Numbered from the stretch's first letter, positions 23,701-32,874 are shown. The stretch: 38,784 nt of DNA from Aliivibrio_A kagoshimensis (GCF_050337105.1 NZ_JAKJSQ010000042.1:1-38784); one strand, 5' to 3'. Notes: generated by a model not told the origin, from the sequence alone. Made by a program: numbers and translations.

Positions 23701-26700
23701 CCATTGCTATCTAGATGGAAGGTTCCATATTCATTGGTTTGATTATCACCACTAAAGATATGCGTATCGCCACTATCTACATCACCATCATTCAGGGTTC
23801 CGCTGATCTCATTCACAGCCGCATCATTATCGATGCTAGCAACAAGATCGCCTTTAATGTCAGGCGCATCATTGGTTCCGGTAACGTCAACATTAATTAG
23901 CATAGTGGTAGGATTGCCTGAATCGTCCACGACTGTTGAACCAAATTGATCAACCACCGTCACTTCGAATGAATCCGTGACAGTAACCCCTTCCGCTAAA
24001 CTCTGTACAGCATTTGAGCTATTATTCAGTAGATAGGTCCACTCACCATCTGTTGTTAATGTTAACGTTCCATAACTGCCACTTCCGTTCACAGCGCTCC
24101 ACGTAACAGGGTTATCCAATCCGTCAGGAGTTGTTAAGTTACCGGTATCTGTTAATGTGCCATCCTCTTCAAATGCGGTTACTGCAATAACATTGTCGGT
24201 GATGGTCACATCATCAGCGGTGCCATGAATGGTAACAATGACCTCTTGAGTAGCGGTTTCGCCGTAGTTATCGGTCACCGTCACTTGGAAGGTTTCTTGG
24301 ATAGTATCACCAGGATCAAGTTCTTGAATAACTTGCGAGGCAGCGTAGTTAGGATCACTTGGATCAGTAACCTTTGGATCAAGTGTGTATGTCCACTCAC
24401 CCGTTGTTGGGTTTAAAACAAGCGAGCCGTAAGTACCATCCGCATCATCAACCGTCCACGCTTGATCATCACATTTATCAGGGTCAATGCCTTCTAGCTG
24501 CCCGGTAAAGCTCAATTGGGTATCTTCGGTAACATCACCTAAATTCAAACCTCCAATAATTGGGGCATCATTGGTTCCCGTAATAGTGATAGTGACAGGT
24601 ATGGTATAAGTCTCACCGCAATCATCCGTAATTTGAATTTTCCACGTTTCAGTGACCTCGTCTCCCTCACACAGAGAGTCCACAAGGATGGAGTCGTTAT
24701 CTAATTCATAAGTCCAGCGGCCATCCGTATCCACAACTAACTGACCAAATACACCGCCATTAACGGGGTTAGCGGTAACCGTATCGATACCACCCGTGCC
24801 ACCTGTTCCGCCCCCATTACCATTGCCATTACCTTGGTTGCCTTCACCGTGGTGACCATTATTATTGTCATTGCCGTTACCATTTCCATTATTACCATTT
24901 CCGTTGCCACCATTACAGAACTGATCAAGATCGATTTGACCAGACTCATCAGGATGACGATCCTCTTCGGGGTTGATAATAATAGGGTCTAAAATGGTTG
25001 AACCGTCTGTTCCACCGCCATCAGCCGACTGTGTTCCAAGCACATCTATTGTTACCGTCTGAGGCAAAGAAACCCCACCATGACTATCGGTTGCGGTAAC
25101 TTGAAAGGTTTCTGTCACTTTGTCCCCAGAGACTAAAGCCAACGTATCGGGATCTAAATTATCTAGGGTATAGGTCCATTCACCATTAGCATCAACAGTA
25201 AATGTACCATAAGTACCTTTACCATCAATGGCTTGCCAGCTCACAATCGTGTCACCTAGATCGACATCGTGCGCATTGAGTTGCCCGCTGCTCTCTCTAA
25301 AATCTGCAAATTGAGCACCGGCTGCCACGGCCCCTTCATCCGCGCCACTGATTTCAGGAATATCATTGGTACCTTTAATATTAATGATGATGGTGTCATT
25401 AACCGTACCACCGTTACCATCCGTGGCACTGACTGGGAACGTCTCTTGATGGCTTTCACCTTCATTCAACGATTGCACCGATTCTAGATTCGGATCAATG
25501 CGGTAACTCCAGCTACCATCACTGTTTAGGCTAAAGCGCCCAAACGTACCAGTGAAGGTATGCGCTGTAAAAGTGACGTCGTCACCATCTATATCATGAG
25601 TCAATACCTGACCTGTAATACTGGTACTAGACTCATCCTCTATGTAATCGACCTCTGCGCCCCCCTCTATGGTAGGGACATCGTTGGTGCCATTAATAGT
25701 GATGGTGACCGGTTTGCTTGATGTTTCTCCGTGATCATCGGTCACTTTGACAGTAAAGGTCTCAGTTAAACTCTCCCCAACGCCCAACGCTTGAACTCTT
25801 GGATCAGTATTGGTTAAGCTGTAGTGCCATTTATTATCACTATCCAAAATGAGATTGCCGTATTCACCGACACCACTCACTAACTCCCAATCGTGAGTAT
25901 CATCTTTATCTGGGTCACCGTGATGCAGTTGGCCAGAGGCACTCACCTTAGTATCTTCATTAACAGAGCCGATTAACGCACCACGCAAATCAGGCGCATC
26001 GTTTGCCCCTTCAATAGTGATTTTTATTTCACTCTCAGAGGTTTGACCAAAACTGTCGGTCACTCTTATCGCAATGGTATCTTCGATGTGATCGCCTGGG
26101 TCTAACTCATCCACTTTCGAGTTGTTGTTGTCCAGTTTATACTTCCACGTTCCATCATCATTGAGTGTTAACGTACCATAAGCACCTGTGCTGCCAATAA
26201 TTTCCCAATCGTGAGTATCAATAAGGTCAAAATCACCATCTATCGCACTCCCTTCCACCACATCAGGGGTTGCATCTTCCACGATGGTTCCAGTGAGTGT
26301 TCCTGAAATACTTGGATCAGTATTATGACCTGCCACATTGATGGTCACTTCGATGGTGCCCTTCGCGCCATGTTGGTCAATGACTTCAATGGTGAAGACT
26401 TCTGATACAGTCTCCCCAGAAGGAATCGCTTCTGTCGCCTCTCTATCATTGTCTAGTTGATAAAACCAAGTACCGTTATCATCGACTTGTAGATCGCCAT
26501 AGATCCCGATTTTAATGCCCGTTGCATTATCTTCTCCAACCACGGACCAGTTGTGTGTATCCCCTTGGTCAATGTCCACCACCACTAAGTCACCAGTACC
26601 AGTATCTTTACCAATCACATCTTCAATGGTGCTGGTTGTGGTAGCTCCTTTAATACTTGGAGCATCGTTACTACCAGTAATGGTGATCTCAATCTGTTTA

Positions 26701-29700
26701 GTAGTAGAAGCACCGTGATTATCCGTAACGGTAACGTTGAAAATCTCAGTGGCGGTAATGCCTTCACCTAGCTTTTGTACGCTCTCTTTTGTGTTATCAA
26801 GCTCATAGGTCCATAAGCCATCATCATCAATGCCTATCGAACCGTATGTGCCATCTTCACCTGCAATCAACCAGGTATGCGTATCACTGCCACCGTTCAC
26901 ATTGTCGATATCATCTGGAAGCAATTGACCCGTAATACTGTCAGGGCTTGCATCTTCAGTAATGCTGCCTGTTAACTCTCCGGACATCAGTGGTGTATCG
27001 TTAGTGCCGATTACTGTGATTTTCAGGTTCACAGTATCAATAGCTCCAAACTCATCCTCCACTTGCACTGCAAATATTTCAATGTGCTCCTCACCCGCTT
27101 CTAATGCCTGTGTCACTTCAGAGTCATTATCCAACTTGTATGTCCAGCGAGCTTTTCCATTGGCGTTTTCAACAATGGATAACGAACCATAAATACCTTG
27201 ATTACTGCCTAAAATAGTCCATTCATGGTCATCACCAATATCAACATCACCATGTTTTAAGGTACCTTTAACCGAAGTTTCATCCTCTTCAATGGATTTT
27301 TTCAGCTTGCCTTTTATATTTGGCGTATCGTTGGTGCCAAGTACATTAATAACAATCGTTTCAGTGGCCGTTCCGCCGTGACCATCATCGGTTTTGATGG
27401 TGAAAGTATCCGTTTCTAGTTGGTCTTCTTGTAATTGTTGCGTCGCTTTAAGCGATGGGTCTAAGGTATAAGTCCAAGTACCTTCAGAAGTGATGGAGAT
27501 ATCACCATAAGTGCCTTGAGTTGCCCCATCAATGCTCCAAGAGTGACCGTCAGCAAGATCCACATCTTCAGCCGTCACTACACCAGTAACCGTTTCTAAA
27601 ATATCTTCGACAGTATTGCCTAACAACGTCCCTTTGATGGTTGGAATGTCATTGTCACCCTTAATGGTGATTTCAACAATTTGCTGTACCGTGCCACCTT
27701 TGCCATCATCAGCTTGAATAACGTAGGTTTCTGTAATGGTGTCGGTCACCGCAAGCTCTTGTGCGGCCGCGTTATCTAAGGTGTAGGTCCATGTACCTGT
27801 TGTGGCACCTACAACAATTGAGCCATATTTACTGGAAGTGTCACCGATAAGGCTCCAAGTGTGACTATCACCACTGTCATCGGTTACTGTTAAGGTATCT
27901 GTCGCAATTAACTTGCCATCTTCAACAACTTCACCACGATCATTTCCACCATCAATAACAGGATCATCATTAGTACCGGTTACAGTAATGGTAATAGTCT
28001 GAGTATCGCTGCCACCTTCGCCATCAGTCACCACCATCTCAAATACGTCGGTTTGCTTCTCACCTTCCGCTAAGGCTTGAGTGGCAAGCTTCGTATTATC
28101 TAACGTATAGGTCCAGGTCCCATTTACATTGGTTAAATCACCGTAGGTGCCACCGGGAGTGGTAATGCTCCAGTTAGCACCATCGCCTACATCCACATCA
28201 GTTGATGTTAAAGTACCGGTTGCCGTATTAAGAGTATCTTCCACCACACTGCCGAGGTGAGAGCCGGAAATCGTAGGATCATCATTGGTGCCAGTAACGG
28301 TCACTTTCACCACCACCGTGTCTGTCGCGCCTTGCGGGTCTTTCACTTCTACGGTATAGAAAATATCGTGCGTATCCCCTTTACCCAACGCTTGCACTTC
28401 ATCGGCATTCGTTGTCAGATCAAAGGTCCACTCACCACTGCTGCTGCCCACACTAAAGTTGCCGTAAGGACTGTTATTGTCAGTCAGAACTTGCCAAGTA
28501 TGGCCAGTTTCAGCATCCGCATCGGTGAACGCAAGTTGCCCTTTGGCTTGCAATTTGGCCGCAACATCTTCGGTTACGCCTCCAGTTACCACGGAGCTAC
28601 CGGCTATCTCAGGCAGATCATTGGTCCCAGTGACGGTGATAGTGATGGTCTGTTTCGCCTCACCACCTTCGCCGTCGATCACCACCATCTCAAACACATC
28701 GGTTTTGATCTCACCTGCATTCAGGGATTGAGTGGCCGTTTTGTTGTTATCTAAATTGTAGGTCCACGTGCCATCCACTTGGGTTAAATCACCGTAGGTG
28801 CCGCCCGGCGCAGTGATGCTCCAACTGGCACCATCGCCCACATCTACATCACTTGATGTTAAGGTGCCAGTGGCACTATTAAGAGTATCTTCCACCACAC
28901 TGCCGAGGTGAGAGCCGGAAATCGTAGGATCATCATTGGTGCCAGTAACGGTCACTTTCACCACCACCGTGTCTGTCGCGCCTTGCGGGTCTTTCACTTC
29001 TACGGTATAGAAAATATCGTGCGTATCCCCTTTACCCAACGCTTGCACTTCATCGGCATTCGTTGTCAGATCAAAGGTCCACTCACCACTGCTGCTGCCC
29101 ACACTAAAGTCGCCGTATGGGCTGTTATTGTCGGTCAGAACCTTCCACGTATGGCCGGTTTCCGCATCGACATCAGTGAAATCAAGTTGCCCTTTCGCTT
29201 GAAGATTGGCGGCATCGTCTTCCACTACATCACCCAACACAACTGAAGTGTTGGTGATCTCAGGAAGGTCATTGGTCCCGGTGACGGTAATGGTGATGGT
29301 CTGTTTCGCCTCTGCACCTTCACTGTCAGTCACCACCACCTCAAACACGTCGGTTTGAATCTCACCTTTATTTAATGCTTGAGTAGCCGTTTTGTTATTG
29401 TTTAGATTGTAGGTCCACGTGCCATCCACTTGAGTTAAATCACCATAAGTACCGCCTGGCGAAGTGATACTCCAGTTGGCAGTGTCGCCAGCATCTGCAT
29501 CTGTGCTGGTTAAGGTACCGGTCGCGCTATTGAGGGTATCTTCCACCACACTGCCGAGATGGGTACCAGAAATGCTCGGGTCATCATTGGTGCCCGTAAT
29601 GGTAATTTTAACGTCCACTGTATCCGTGGCGCCTTGTGGGTCTTTGATCTCAACGGTGTAGATCAGATCTTTCGTGATCCCTTCACCCAACGCTTGCACT

Positions 29701-31433
29701 TCATCCGCAGCAGTGGTGAGGTTAAAGGTCCACTCACCATTACCGTCAACAGTGAAGTCGCCGTATGGGCTGTTATTGTCGGTCAGAACCTTCCACGTAT
29801 GGCCGGTTTCCGCATCCGCATCGGTGAACGTAAGTTGCCCTTTCGCTTGAAGATTGGCGGCAACATCTTCGGTTACGCCTCCCTCAACCACCGAGGTGTT
29901 GATTATCTCAGGCAGATCATTGGTCCCCGTGACGGTGATAGTGATGGTTTGAGAGGTCTCTCCGCCAAACGAATCCTTCACCACAATGGTAAATTGTTCT
30001 GTTGCTATCTGTCCTTCGTTTAACTCTTGAGTCACGGTTGAACTTGTTGTTAAATCATACGTCCAGGTTGTCGTGGCATTGTCGTAACTTAATACCCCAT
30101 AGGTACCATTAGGGTCGGTAATGGCTCCCGTTAAATCATCATTAGTGTCAAGATCAGATAAGTTTAATTTACCACTCGCTTGTACCACCAAATCTTCAAC
30201 CGCAACCCCACTCGACTCACCCTCAATCACAGGGAGATCATTGGTACCAACAACGGTAACGGTAATCGTCTGAGTCGCTATGCCACCATGATTATCAGAC
30301 ACTTGTACTTGGAAGATCTCATCAACTCTTTGATCTTTATTCAAACCTTGAGTCGTTGATAAACTGTTATCAAGCACATATTTCCATGCGCCACTTTGAT
30401 CAAGAGATAGATCACCATACGTACCCGCTGAACTGCTTACAATTGACCAATTGTGCGTATCTAAAGCATCAACATCATTAACCGTAAGCTGCTCATTCGC
30501 TTCAGGATCACTATCTCCAATATTACCTTCTGTAAGCTCAGCGGCGGATGTTCCTGAAATAGTCGGAAGATCATTGGTGCCTAAAACAGAGATAATGACT
30601 TGTTGAGTGTCACTTCCGCCTGCACTGTCAGTCACAATGACAGAAAAGGTTTCTGTTTCCGTCTGACCTTCAGCCAAAGCTTGGGTCACCGTATCTAGAT
30701 TGTTCAGACTATAAAGCCAAGCACCTGTGATTGGATCGACTTCTAGTGAACCATATGTGCCCTCAGGCGATCCTGAAATGGCCCAAGAATAAGAGAGGTT
30801 AGTCTGAGAGTTACTAACGCCAAGAATACCATTCGCACTTAACACGCTATCTTCTTGAGTCACACCTGTTTCATCAACATTAGCAATGGGAGCTGCAGGA
30901 CGAATAATGACATCATCACCTGCCTCTTCTAATCTAGCTAACCCTGCATTATGTGCAAACCCTTCTGTATCAAAGTCAATATTAGCAATGGTCGATGCTT
31001 CATCATATTCAATGGTAATAAAACCAGCATTGGCTGAACCTCCTGTCGCACCACCTGCAGCAGTTGCTTCAAGAATTTCCGTTGGATCTTCCCCTGCCAA
31101 AATAGCGGCTTGAATCGCTTCAATATCTAACTCTGGTTGCTCTACTGTCTGGTTCACAGCGAGCTGACCAGCAACTTGTTCACTCTCTAGTGACGGTTCT
31201 TGATTGGCACTTTCAGGCGCTTTAATACAAGAAACACAGTTTTGATCAACAACGACGGGTTCGCCATTGATCAACACCACGACTTTAGAGCCTTCAGGTG
31301 TAAGCAGAACATCTCCGACTTTCAGCGGAGTTCCTTCTTGAGCTGCAATGGATCGACCTTCAGAGTTAACCACAAACGCCCTACCGACAATCTCTTTGAT
31401 TTCAGCAGGGGTAAAAACTGCATTATTGTCCAT
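20727..31433 (-). CDS. Giant LapA/BapA-like type I secreted adhesin with VCBS repeats
   Basis: About 3568 residues. Residues 1-70 form a LapA-type retention module (FTPAEIKEIVGRAFVVN, GTPLKVGDVLLTPEGSKVVVLINGEPV). This module jams in the outer-membrane pore and keeps the adhesin on the cell. DPTEILEATAAGG holds a TAAG dialanine site (residues 124-127) like that cut by the periplasmic protease LapG. Residues about 190-3280 are some 28 VCBS repeats of about 95-110 residues with the recurring pattern GTYG..., W.Y.L.N, Q.L..GE...E.F and ITVTGTNDxP. A Gly/Asn linker lies at about 2173-2214. The last 290 residues carry RTX-like nonapeptides (GGVGNDILTGT, DTLIGTGDNDIFLF) and a VCA0849-type secretion signal. 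The open frame begins with TTG 4 codons earlier, but TGGAG favours the ATG at 31433. Likely role: c-di-GMP-controlled attachment and biofilm. Confidence 0.93.
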   Translation of the reverse strand: MDNNAVFTPAEIKEIVGRAFVVNSEGRSIAAQEGTPLKVGDVLLTPEGSKVVVLINGEPVVVDQNCVSCIKAPESANQEPSLESEQVAGQLAVNQTVEQPELDIEAIQAAILAGEDPTEILEATAAGGATGGSANAGFITIEYDEASTIANIDFDTEGFAHNAGLARLEEAGDDVIIRPAAPIANVDETGVTQEDSVLSANGILGVSNSQTNLSYSWAISGSPEGTYGSLEVDPITGAWLYSLNNLDTVTQALAEGQTETETFSVIVTDSAGGSDTQQVIISVLGTNDLPTISGTSAAELTEGNIGDSDPEANEQLTVNDVDALDTHNWSIVSSSAGTYGDLSLDQSGAWKYVLDNSLSTTQGLNKDQRVDEIFQVQVSDNHGGIATQTITVTVVGTNDLPVIEGESSGVAVEDLVVQASGKLNLSDLDTNDDLTGAITDPNGTYGVLSYDNATTTWTYDLTTSSTVTQELNEGQIATEQFTIVVKDSFGGETSQTITITVTGTNDLPEIINTSVVEGGVTEDVAANLQAKGQLTFTDADAETGHTWKVLTDNNSPYGDFTVDGNGEWTFNLTTAADEVQALGEGITKDLIYTVEIKDPQGATDTVDVKITITGTNDDPSISGTHLGSVVEDTLNSATGTLTSTDADAGDTANWSITSPGGTYGDLTQVDGTWTYNLNNNKTATQALNKGEIQTDVFEVVVTDSEGAEAKQTITITVTGTNDLPEITNTSVVLGDVVEDDAANLQAKGQLDFTDVDAETGHTWKVLTDNNSPYGDFSVGSSSGEWTFDLTTNADEVQALGKGDTHDIFYTVEVKDPQGATDTVVVKVTVTGTNDDPTISGSHLGSVVEDTLNSATGTLTSSDVDVGDGASWSITAPGGTYGDLTQVDGTWTYNLDNNKTATQSLNAGEIKTDVFEMVVIDGEGGEAKQTITITVTGTNDLPEIAGSSVVTGGVTEDVAAKLQAKGQLAFTDADAETGHTWQVLTDNNSPYGNFSVGSSSGEWTFDLTTNADEVQALGKGDTHDIFYTVEVKDPQGATDTVVVKVTVTGTNDDPTISGSHLGSVVEDTLNTATGTLTSTDVDVGDGANWSITTPGGTYGDLTNVNGTWTYTLDNTKLATQALAEGEKQTDVFEMVVTDGEGGSDTQTITITVTGTNDDPVIDGGNDRGEVVEDGKLIATDTLTVTDDSGDSHTWSLIGDTSSKYGSIVVGATTGTWTYTLDNAAAQELAVTDTITETYVIQADDGKGGTVQQIVEITIKGDNDIPTIKGTLLGNTVEDILETVTGVVTAEDVDLADGHSWSIDGATQGTYGDISITSEGTWTYTLDPSLKATQQLQEDQLETDTFTIKTDDGHGGTATETIVINVLGTNDTPNIKGKLKKSIEEDETSVKGTLKHGDVDIGDDHEWTILGSNQGIYGSLSIVENANGKARWTYKLDNDSEVTQALEAGEEHIEIFAVQVEDEFGAIDTVNLKITVIGTNDTPLMSGELTGSITEDASPDSITGQLLPDDIDNVNGGSDTHTWLIAGEDGTYGSIGIDDDGLWTYELDNTKESVQKLGEGITATEIFNVTVTDNHGASTTKQIEITITGSNDAPSIKGATTTSTIEDVIGKDTGTGDLVVVDIDQGDTHNWSVVGEDNATGIKIGIYGDLQVDDNGTWFYQLDNDREATEAIPSGETVSEVFTIEVIDQHGAKGTIEVTINVAGHNTDPSISGTLTGTIVEDATPDVVEGSAIDGDFDLIDTHDWEIIGSTGAYGTLTLNDDGTWKYKLDNNNSKVDELDPGDHIEDTIAIRVTDSFGQTSESEIKITIEGANDAPDLRGALIGSVNEDTKVSASGQLHHGDPDKDDTHDWELVSGVGEYGNLILDSDNKWHYSLTNTDPRVQALGVGESLTETFTVKVTDDHGETSSKPVTITINGTNDVPTIEGGAEVDYIEDESSTSITGQVLTHDIDGDDVTFTAHTFTGTFGRFSLNSDGSWSYRIDPNLESVQSLNEGESHQETFPVSATDGNGGTVNDTIIINIKGTNDIPEISGADEGAVAAGAQFADFRESSGQLNAHDVDLGDTIVSWQAIDGKGTYGTFTVDANGEWTYTLDNLDPDTLALVSGDKVTETFQVTATDSHGGVSLPQTVTIDVLGTQSADGGGTDGSTILDPIIINPEEDRHPDESGQIDLDQFCNGGNGNGNNGNGNGNDNNNGHHGEGNQGNGNGNGGGTGGTGGIDTVTANPVNGGVFGQLVVDTDGRWTYELDNDSILVDSLCEGDEVTETWKIQITDDCGETYTIPVTITITGTNDAPIIGGLNLGDVTEDTQLSFTGQLEGIDPDKCDDQAWTVDDADGTYGSLVLNPTTGEWTYTLDPKVTDPSDPNYAASQVIQELDPGDTIQETFQVTVTDNYGETATQEVIVTIHGTADDVTITDNVIAVTAFEEDGTLTDTGNLTTPDGLDNPVTWSAVNGSGSYGTLTLTTDGEWTYLLNNSSNAVQSLAEGVTVTDSFEVTVVDQFGSTVVDDSGNPTTMLINVDVTGTNDAPDIKGDLVASIDNDAAVNEISGTLNDGDVDSGDTHIFSGDNQTNEYGTFHLDSNGHWTFTLDQTNQEVINLGKGATIEVEFIVGVTDGHSLPAPDGGIDIDKVVITIEGSNKPPVIEGDLVMELKEDGKTTEAVPLQLDGTDPNTGDTVVFEAKTLAGTYGTFTLQADGQWNYQLNNSAPHVQSLREGSVVSETFIVKATDNHGASTSSSVTVNITGTNDLPELSGRDNGVLSENPGQAVSGIVTASDVDKGDSSDYSIDNELATAAKYGTAFIDASGRWTYTVNSLHADVDGLSQGEKLTDTFVIVATDTANGEGKMTITVTINGVNDAPNIEAVVTEKLVEDSVTSLTGTFLDGDPDKSDTHTWQVTDSDPLADLTVDNNGSWSINLHTTDPLIQQLKEGEELTLTYTLKVTDQHGVSDTKDVSFIVVGSNDDPVITVDSEVIGSVSEDTLPNSVSGQMEVTDIDVKDTHQWSVQGTGQGTYGSMSIDPSSGLWTYTIGNGLDETQKLAEGISKDEVFTIDVFDGTDTVSQQVTITVTGSNDIPKIDPASVIIGEVTEDAATTFAEGQLVISDLDVGDSYVWSVKDGADTGTYGTISVDEFGKWTYNINNSLTQSLAENEKQDEVFTLQVFDGTDTVEQVVTVTVVGTNDAPEISGTTTGEATDGYQNVVTGELVLSDAESDAMSWKSVADMPGTYGTLSFGSIDALTNRAIWTFTLTAGSTLALAAGVKATESFDVFIIDGEGGETKETITVTVVGTDSVLGGVGNDILTGTTADEVMWGGPVDLSDAGTSDTFLWNSTGVGSVGTPSHDVIKDFDVNSDKVDLSDLFGFIGAADVSVLTNQLIVTETNGNAELQVMDGATVVQTITLDGVGLDSLLTAPSAGMSNEERLNDLINGDQLDVARDPVTNNISDSASADTLIGTGDNDIFLFSAANSGQGNAPVIDTVQNFDLSADKLDISEILPGIFTEADSGDIFADYLNITVDENNTTISVKSDLLDINSDQADIVLEGVGFADLGFADASVSSDQLVAKLYDDLHVLKID
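24788..24917 (-). repeat. Imperfect CCATTA/CCATTG hexamer tract coding a Gly/Asn-rich linker
   Basis: Plus-strand repeats of CCATTACCATTG type read on the minus strand as a run of Gly and Asn with a few His, Glu and Gln (NGNGNNGNGN... GGTGGTGG), about 42 residues. It interrupts the VCBS array between two repeat units. Confidence 0.85.
28226..28459 (-). repeat. 234-bp exact direct repeat, copy A (in adhesin)
   Basis: Identical by eye over all 234 bases to 28877-29110, offset 651 bases (217 codons, two VCBS units). Covers the end of one repeat unit and most of the next. Flanking sequence diverges at once on both sides. Confidence 0.9.
28877..29110 (-). repeat. 234-bp exact direct repeat, copy B (in adhesin)
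   Basis: Partner of 28226-28459. A further tract of about 60 identical bases (29108-29168) recurs at 29756-29816, so a third, more diverged unit lies next in the array. Confidence 0.9.
31053..31064 (-). other. Codons for the TAAG (LapG-type) cleavage motif
   Basis: Thr124-Ala125-Ala126-Gly127 in the context EILEATAAGGATGG, after the retention module and before the repeats. This matches the dialanine site of LapA-family adhesins in sequence and place. Confidence 0.75.
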
Positions 31434-31839
31434 GATTAGCTCCAAAACTTAATAAAAATTAATTAGATAAAACAGATATTTAATGACAACAGAGTAATCT
31501 AAAGGCAAACCTGTTCTACACTCAATACTATCCATAATGTGATTATGACCAATAAATGCTATTAATCCCACCAATAGTTACCCAACTTTATAAAAATGAT
31601 TGCATAGGGTATGATGGCCCGTATATATTATTGATATAAATAACACTCTATTAACAATATTAGCTGTAGAGACGTAGTAATGGCAACTTACACCCTTTTA
31701 TTTTCCCGGACTTTTACTATTCAGTGCAATTTTTATGATCGCACTCCGTTTTACTGTTTTTTCTAACGATTAATAGTATGATCCATAAATCGTCTCTCTT
31801 TCTGAGACACCACGGTACAACCTTATAGAGGCTTTCTTC
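31434..31839. other. Intergenic region between the adhesin and the DUF2750 gene
   Basis: About 400 AT-rich bases hold the divergent promoters of the adhesin (minus) and DUF2750 gene (plus). A frame without a start codon at about 31681-31770 would read WQLTPFYFPGLLLFSAIFM and may be chance or a gene remnant. I see no convincing operator. Confidence 0.4.
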
Positions 31840-32190
31840 ATGAGCAAACTAACGATTGACATCCAGGCTAACCTTGATCTGTTTATCTCAGAAACAAAAG
31901 AGAATGAATTGGTTTGGGGGCTAAAAAACGAAGATGGTTGGCTAGCGTGCGACTCTACTGAGTTTGAAAATTCTGAAGTCATGCCATTTTGGTCAAATGA
32001 AGCGGATGCTAAAACTCATAATGTTGAAGAGTGGGCAGACTTTGAAGTATTGCATATTCCTTTAGATATTTTTGTTGAGGATTGGTTAATCACCCTGTCG
32101 GAAGATGGCGTATTAATTGGTGCTAACTGGAACGATACTTTAGAAGGCAAAGAAGTTGAACCTTCCGATCTAGCCAAGCTGTACCTTTAA
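31840..32190 (+). CDS. DUF2750 family protein
   Basis: The 116-residue acidic cytoplasmic protein matches the DUF2750 family: FISETKENELVWGLKNEDGWLACDS, VMPFWSNEADAK and WADFEVLHIPLDIFVEDWLITLSEDGVLIGANW. The family has no assigned biochemical role. It resembles the small immunity-like or SMI1-like proteins in size and composition, but that is only an impression. AGAGG is placed about eight bases before the ATG. It is monocistronic and ends with a strong terminator. Confidence 0.8.
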   Translation: MSKLTIDIQANLDLFISETKENELVWGLKNEDGWLACDSTEFENSEVMPFWSNEADAKTHNVEEWADFEVLHIPLDIFVEDWLITLSEDGVLIGANWNDTLEGKEVEPSDLAKLYL

Positions 32191-32217
32191 AATATAGCGA
32201 TACAACCGCTTTATATC

Positions 32218-32251
32218 ATAACGACTGCACAGTATTGCAGTCGTTATTTTC
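32218..32251 (+). terminator. Intrinsic terminator after the DUF2750 gene
   Basis: A perfect 12-bp stem (ATAACGACTGCA at 32218-32229 with TGCAGTCGTTAT at 32236-32247) has a 6-nt loop and is followed by TTTCTT. Confidence 0.85.
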
Positions 32252-32259
32252 TTCAAAGC

Positions 32260-32769
32260 CTAAAAATCGACCGAGTAAAAGTCCATCTCAGGATCCTTGT
32301 CCGTTGCTGCAATTACTTTGTCAAAACCTAAACCCAATTTTTCCAGCAATTTAATCGAAGCGACATTGTCACTATTAGTAAACGCAATCACACGCTGAAG
32401 CTTTAATGTCTCTTGCGCGTAAGATAACACAGACTGACACGACTCAAACGCAAACCCTTTACCAAAATACTCTTCTAAATACCCATACCCAATATCGATA
32501 TCATCAAGGTGTTCTCGCTTAATCAAACCGCACAGACCAATTGGTGTATTGCACGCCTTTAATTCAACTAAATAAAGCCCAACCCCTTTATCCTGGTACA
32601 TTTTCATCGGACCATTAATTAGATATTGAGTCGCTTGCTCGAGATTTCTAATCTGTCGATCTCCAACAAACTGTAAAAAAGGCTTGGTATTATAGATATG
32701 CAAAGCAAACTCGGCATCTTGTTCAGTTAGGTAACGAATTCTAAGACGTTCGGTTTCATTGATAATCAC
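32260..32769 (-). CDS. GNAT family N-acetyltransferase (RimJ/RimL-like)
   Basis: The 169-residue protein follows the GNAT fold of the Acetyltransf_3 type: ETERLRIRYLTEQDAEFALHIYN at the N-terminus, VGLYLVELKACNTPIGLCGLIKRE in strands beta2-beta4, then DIDIGYGYLEEYFGKGFAFESCQSVLSYA with the acetyl-CoA pyrophosphate loop and RVIAFTNSDNVASIKLLEKLGLGFDKV at the end. It would transfer acetyl from acetyl-CoA to a protein N-terminus or small amine; the substrate is unknown. It uses a GTG start with AAGGAAAAG in front. Confidence 0.88.
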   Translation of the reverse strand: MIINETERLRIRYLTEQDAEFALHIYNTKPFLQFVGDRQIRNLEQATQYLINGPMKMYQDKGVGLYLVELKACNTPIGLCGLIKREHLDDIDIGYGYLEEYFGKGFAFESCQSVLSYAQETLKLQRVIAFTNSDNVASIKLLEKLGLGFDKVIAATDKDPEMDFYSVDF

Positions 32770-32874
32770 TGCTTTTCCTTATTAAAAAAATAAAAACATA
32801 ATTCGATTTATCATCAGTTCAGATTGCGTATAATCCTACGCCAATTGAATACTGAAAACTCATTGGAAAATCAC

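Noticed and set aside
28257..28754. Long open frames antisense to the adhesin (also 28908-29246, 29559-30023, 21334-21774)
   Set aside because: They mirror the repetitive codon pattern of the adhesin on the other strand, have no ribosome sites, and two are duplicates only because the adhesin DNA is duplicated.
20727..31433. Could the regular repeats be a CRISPR array or tandem non-coding repeat?
   Set aside because: Repeat unit is about 300 bases, in frame, and codes for VCBS domains throughout.
31681..31770. Hydrophobic 30-codon frame (PFYFPGLLLFSAIFM...)
   Set aside because: No start codon in frame, stops just upstream; chance or relic cannot be separated.
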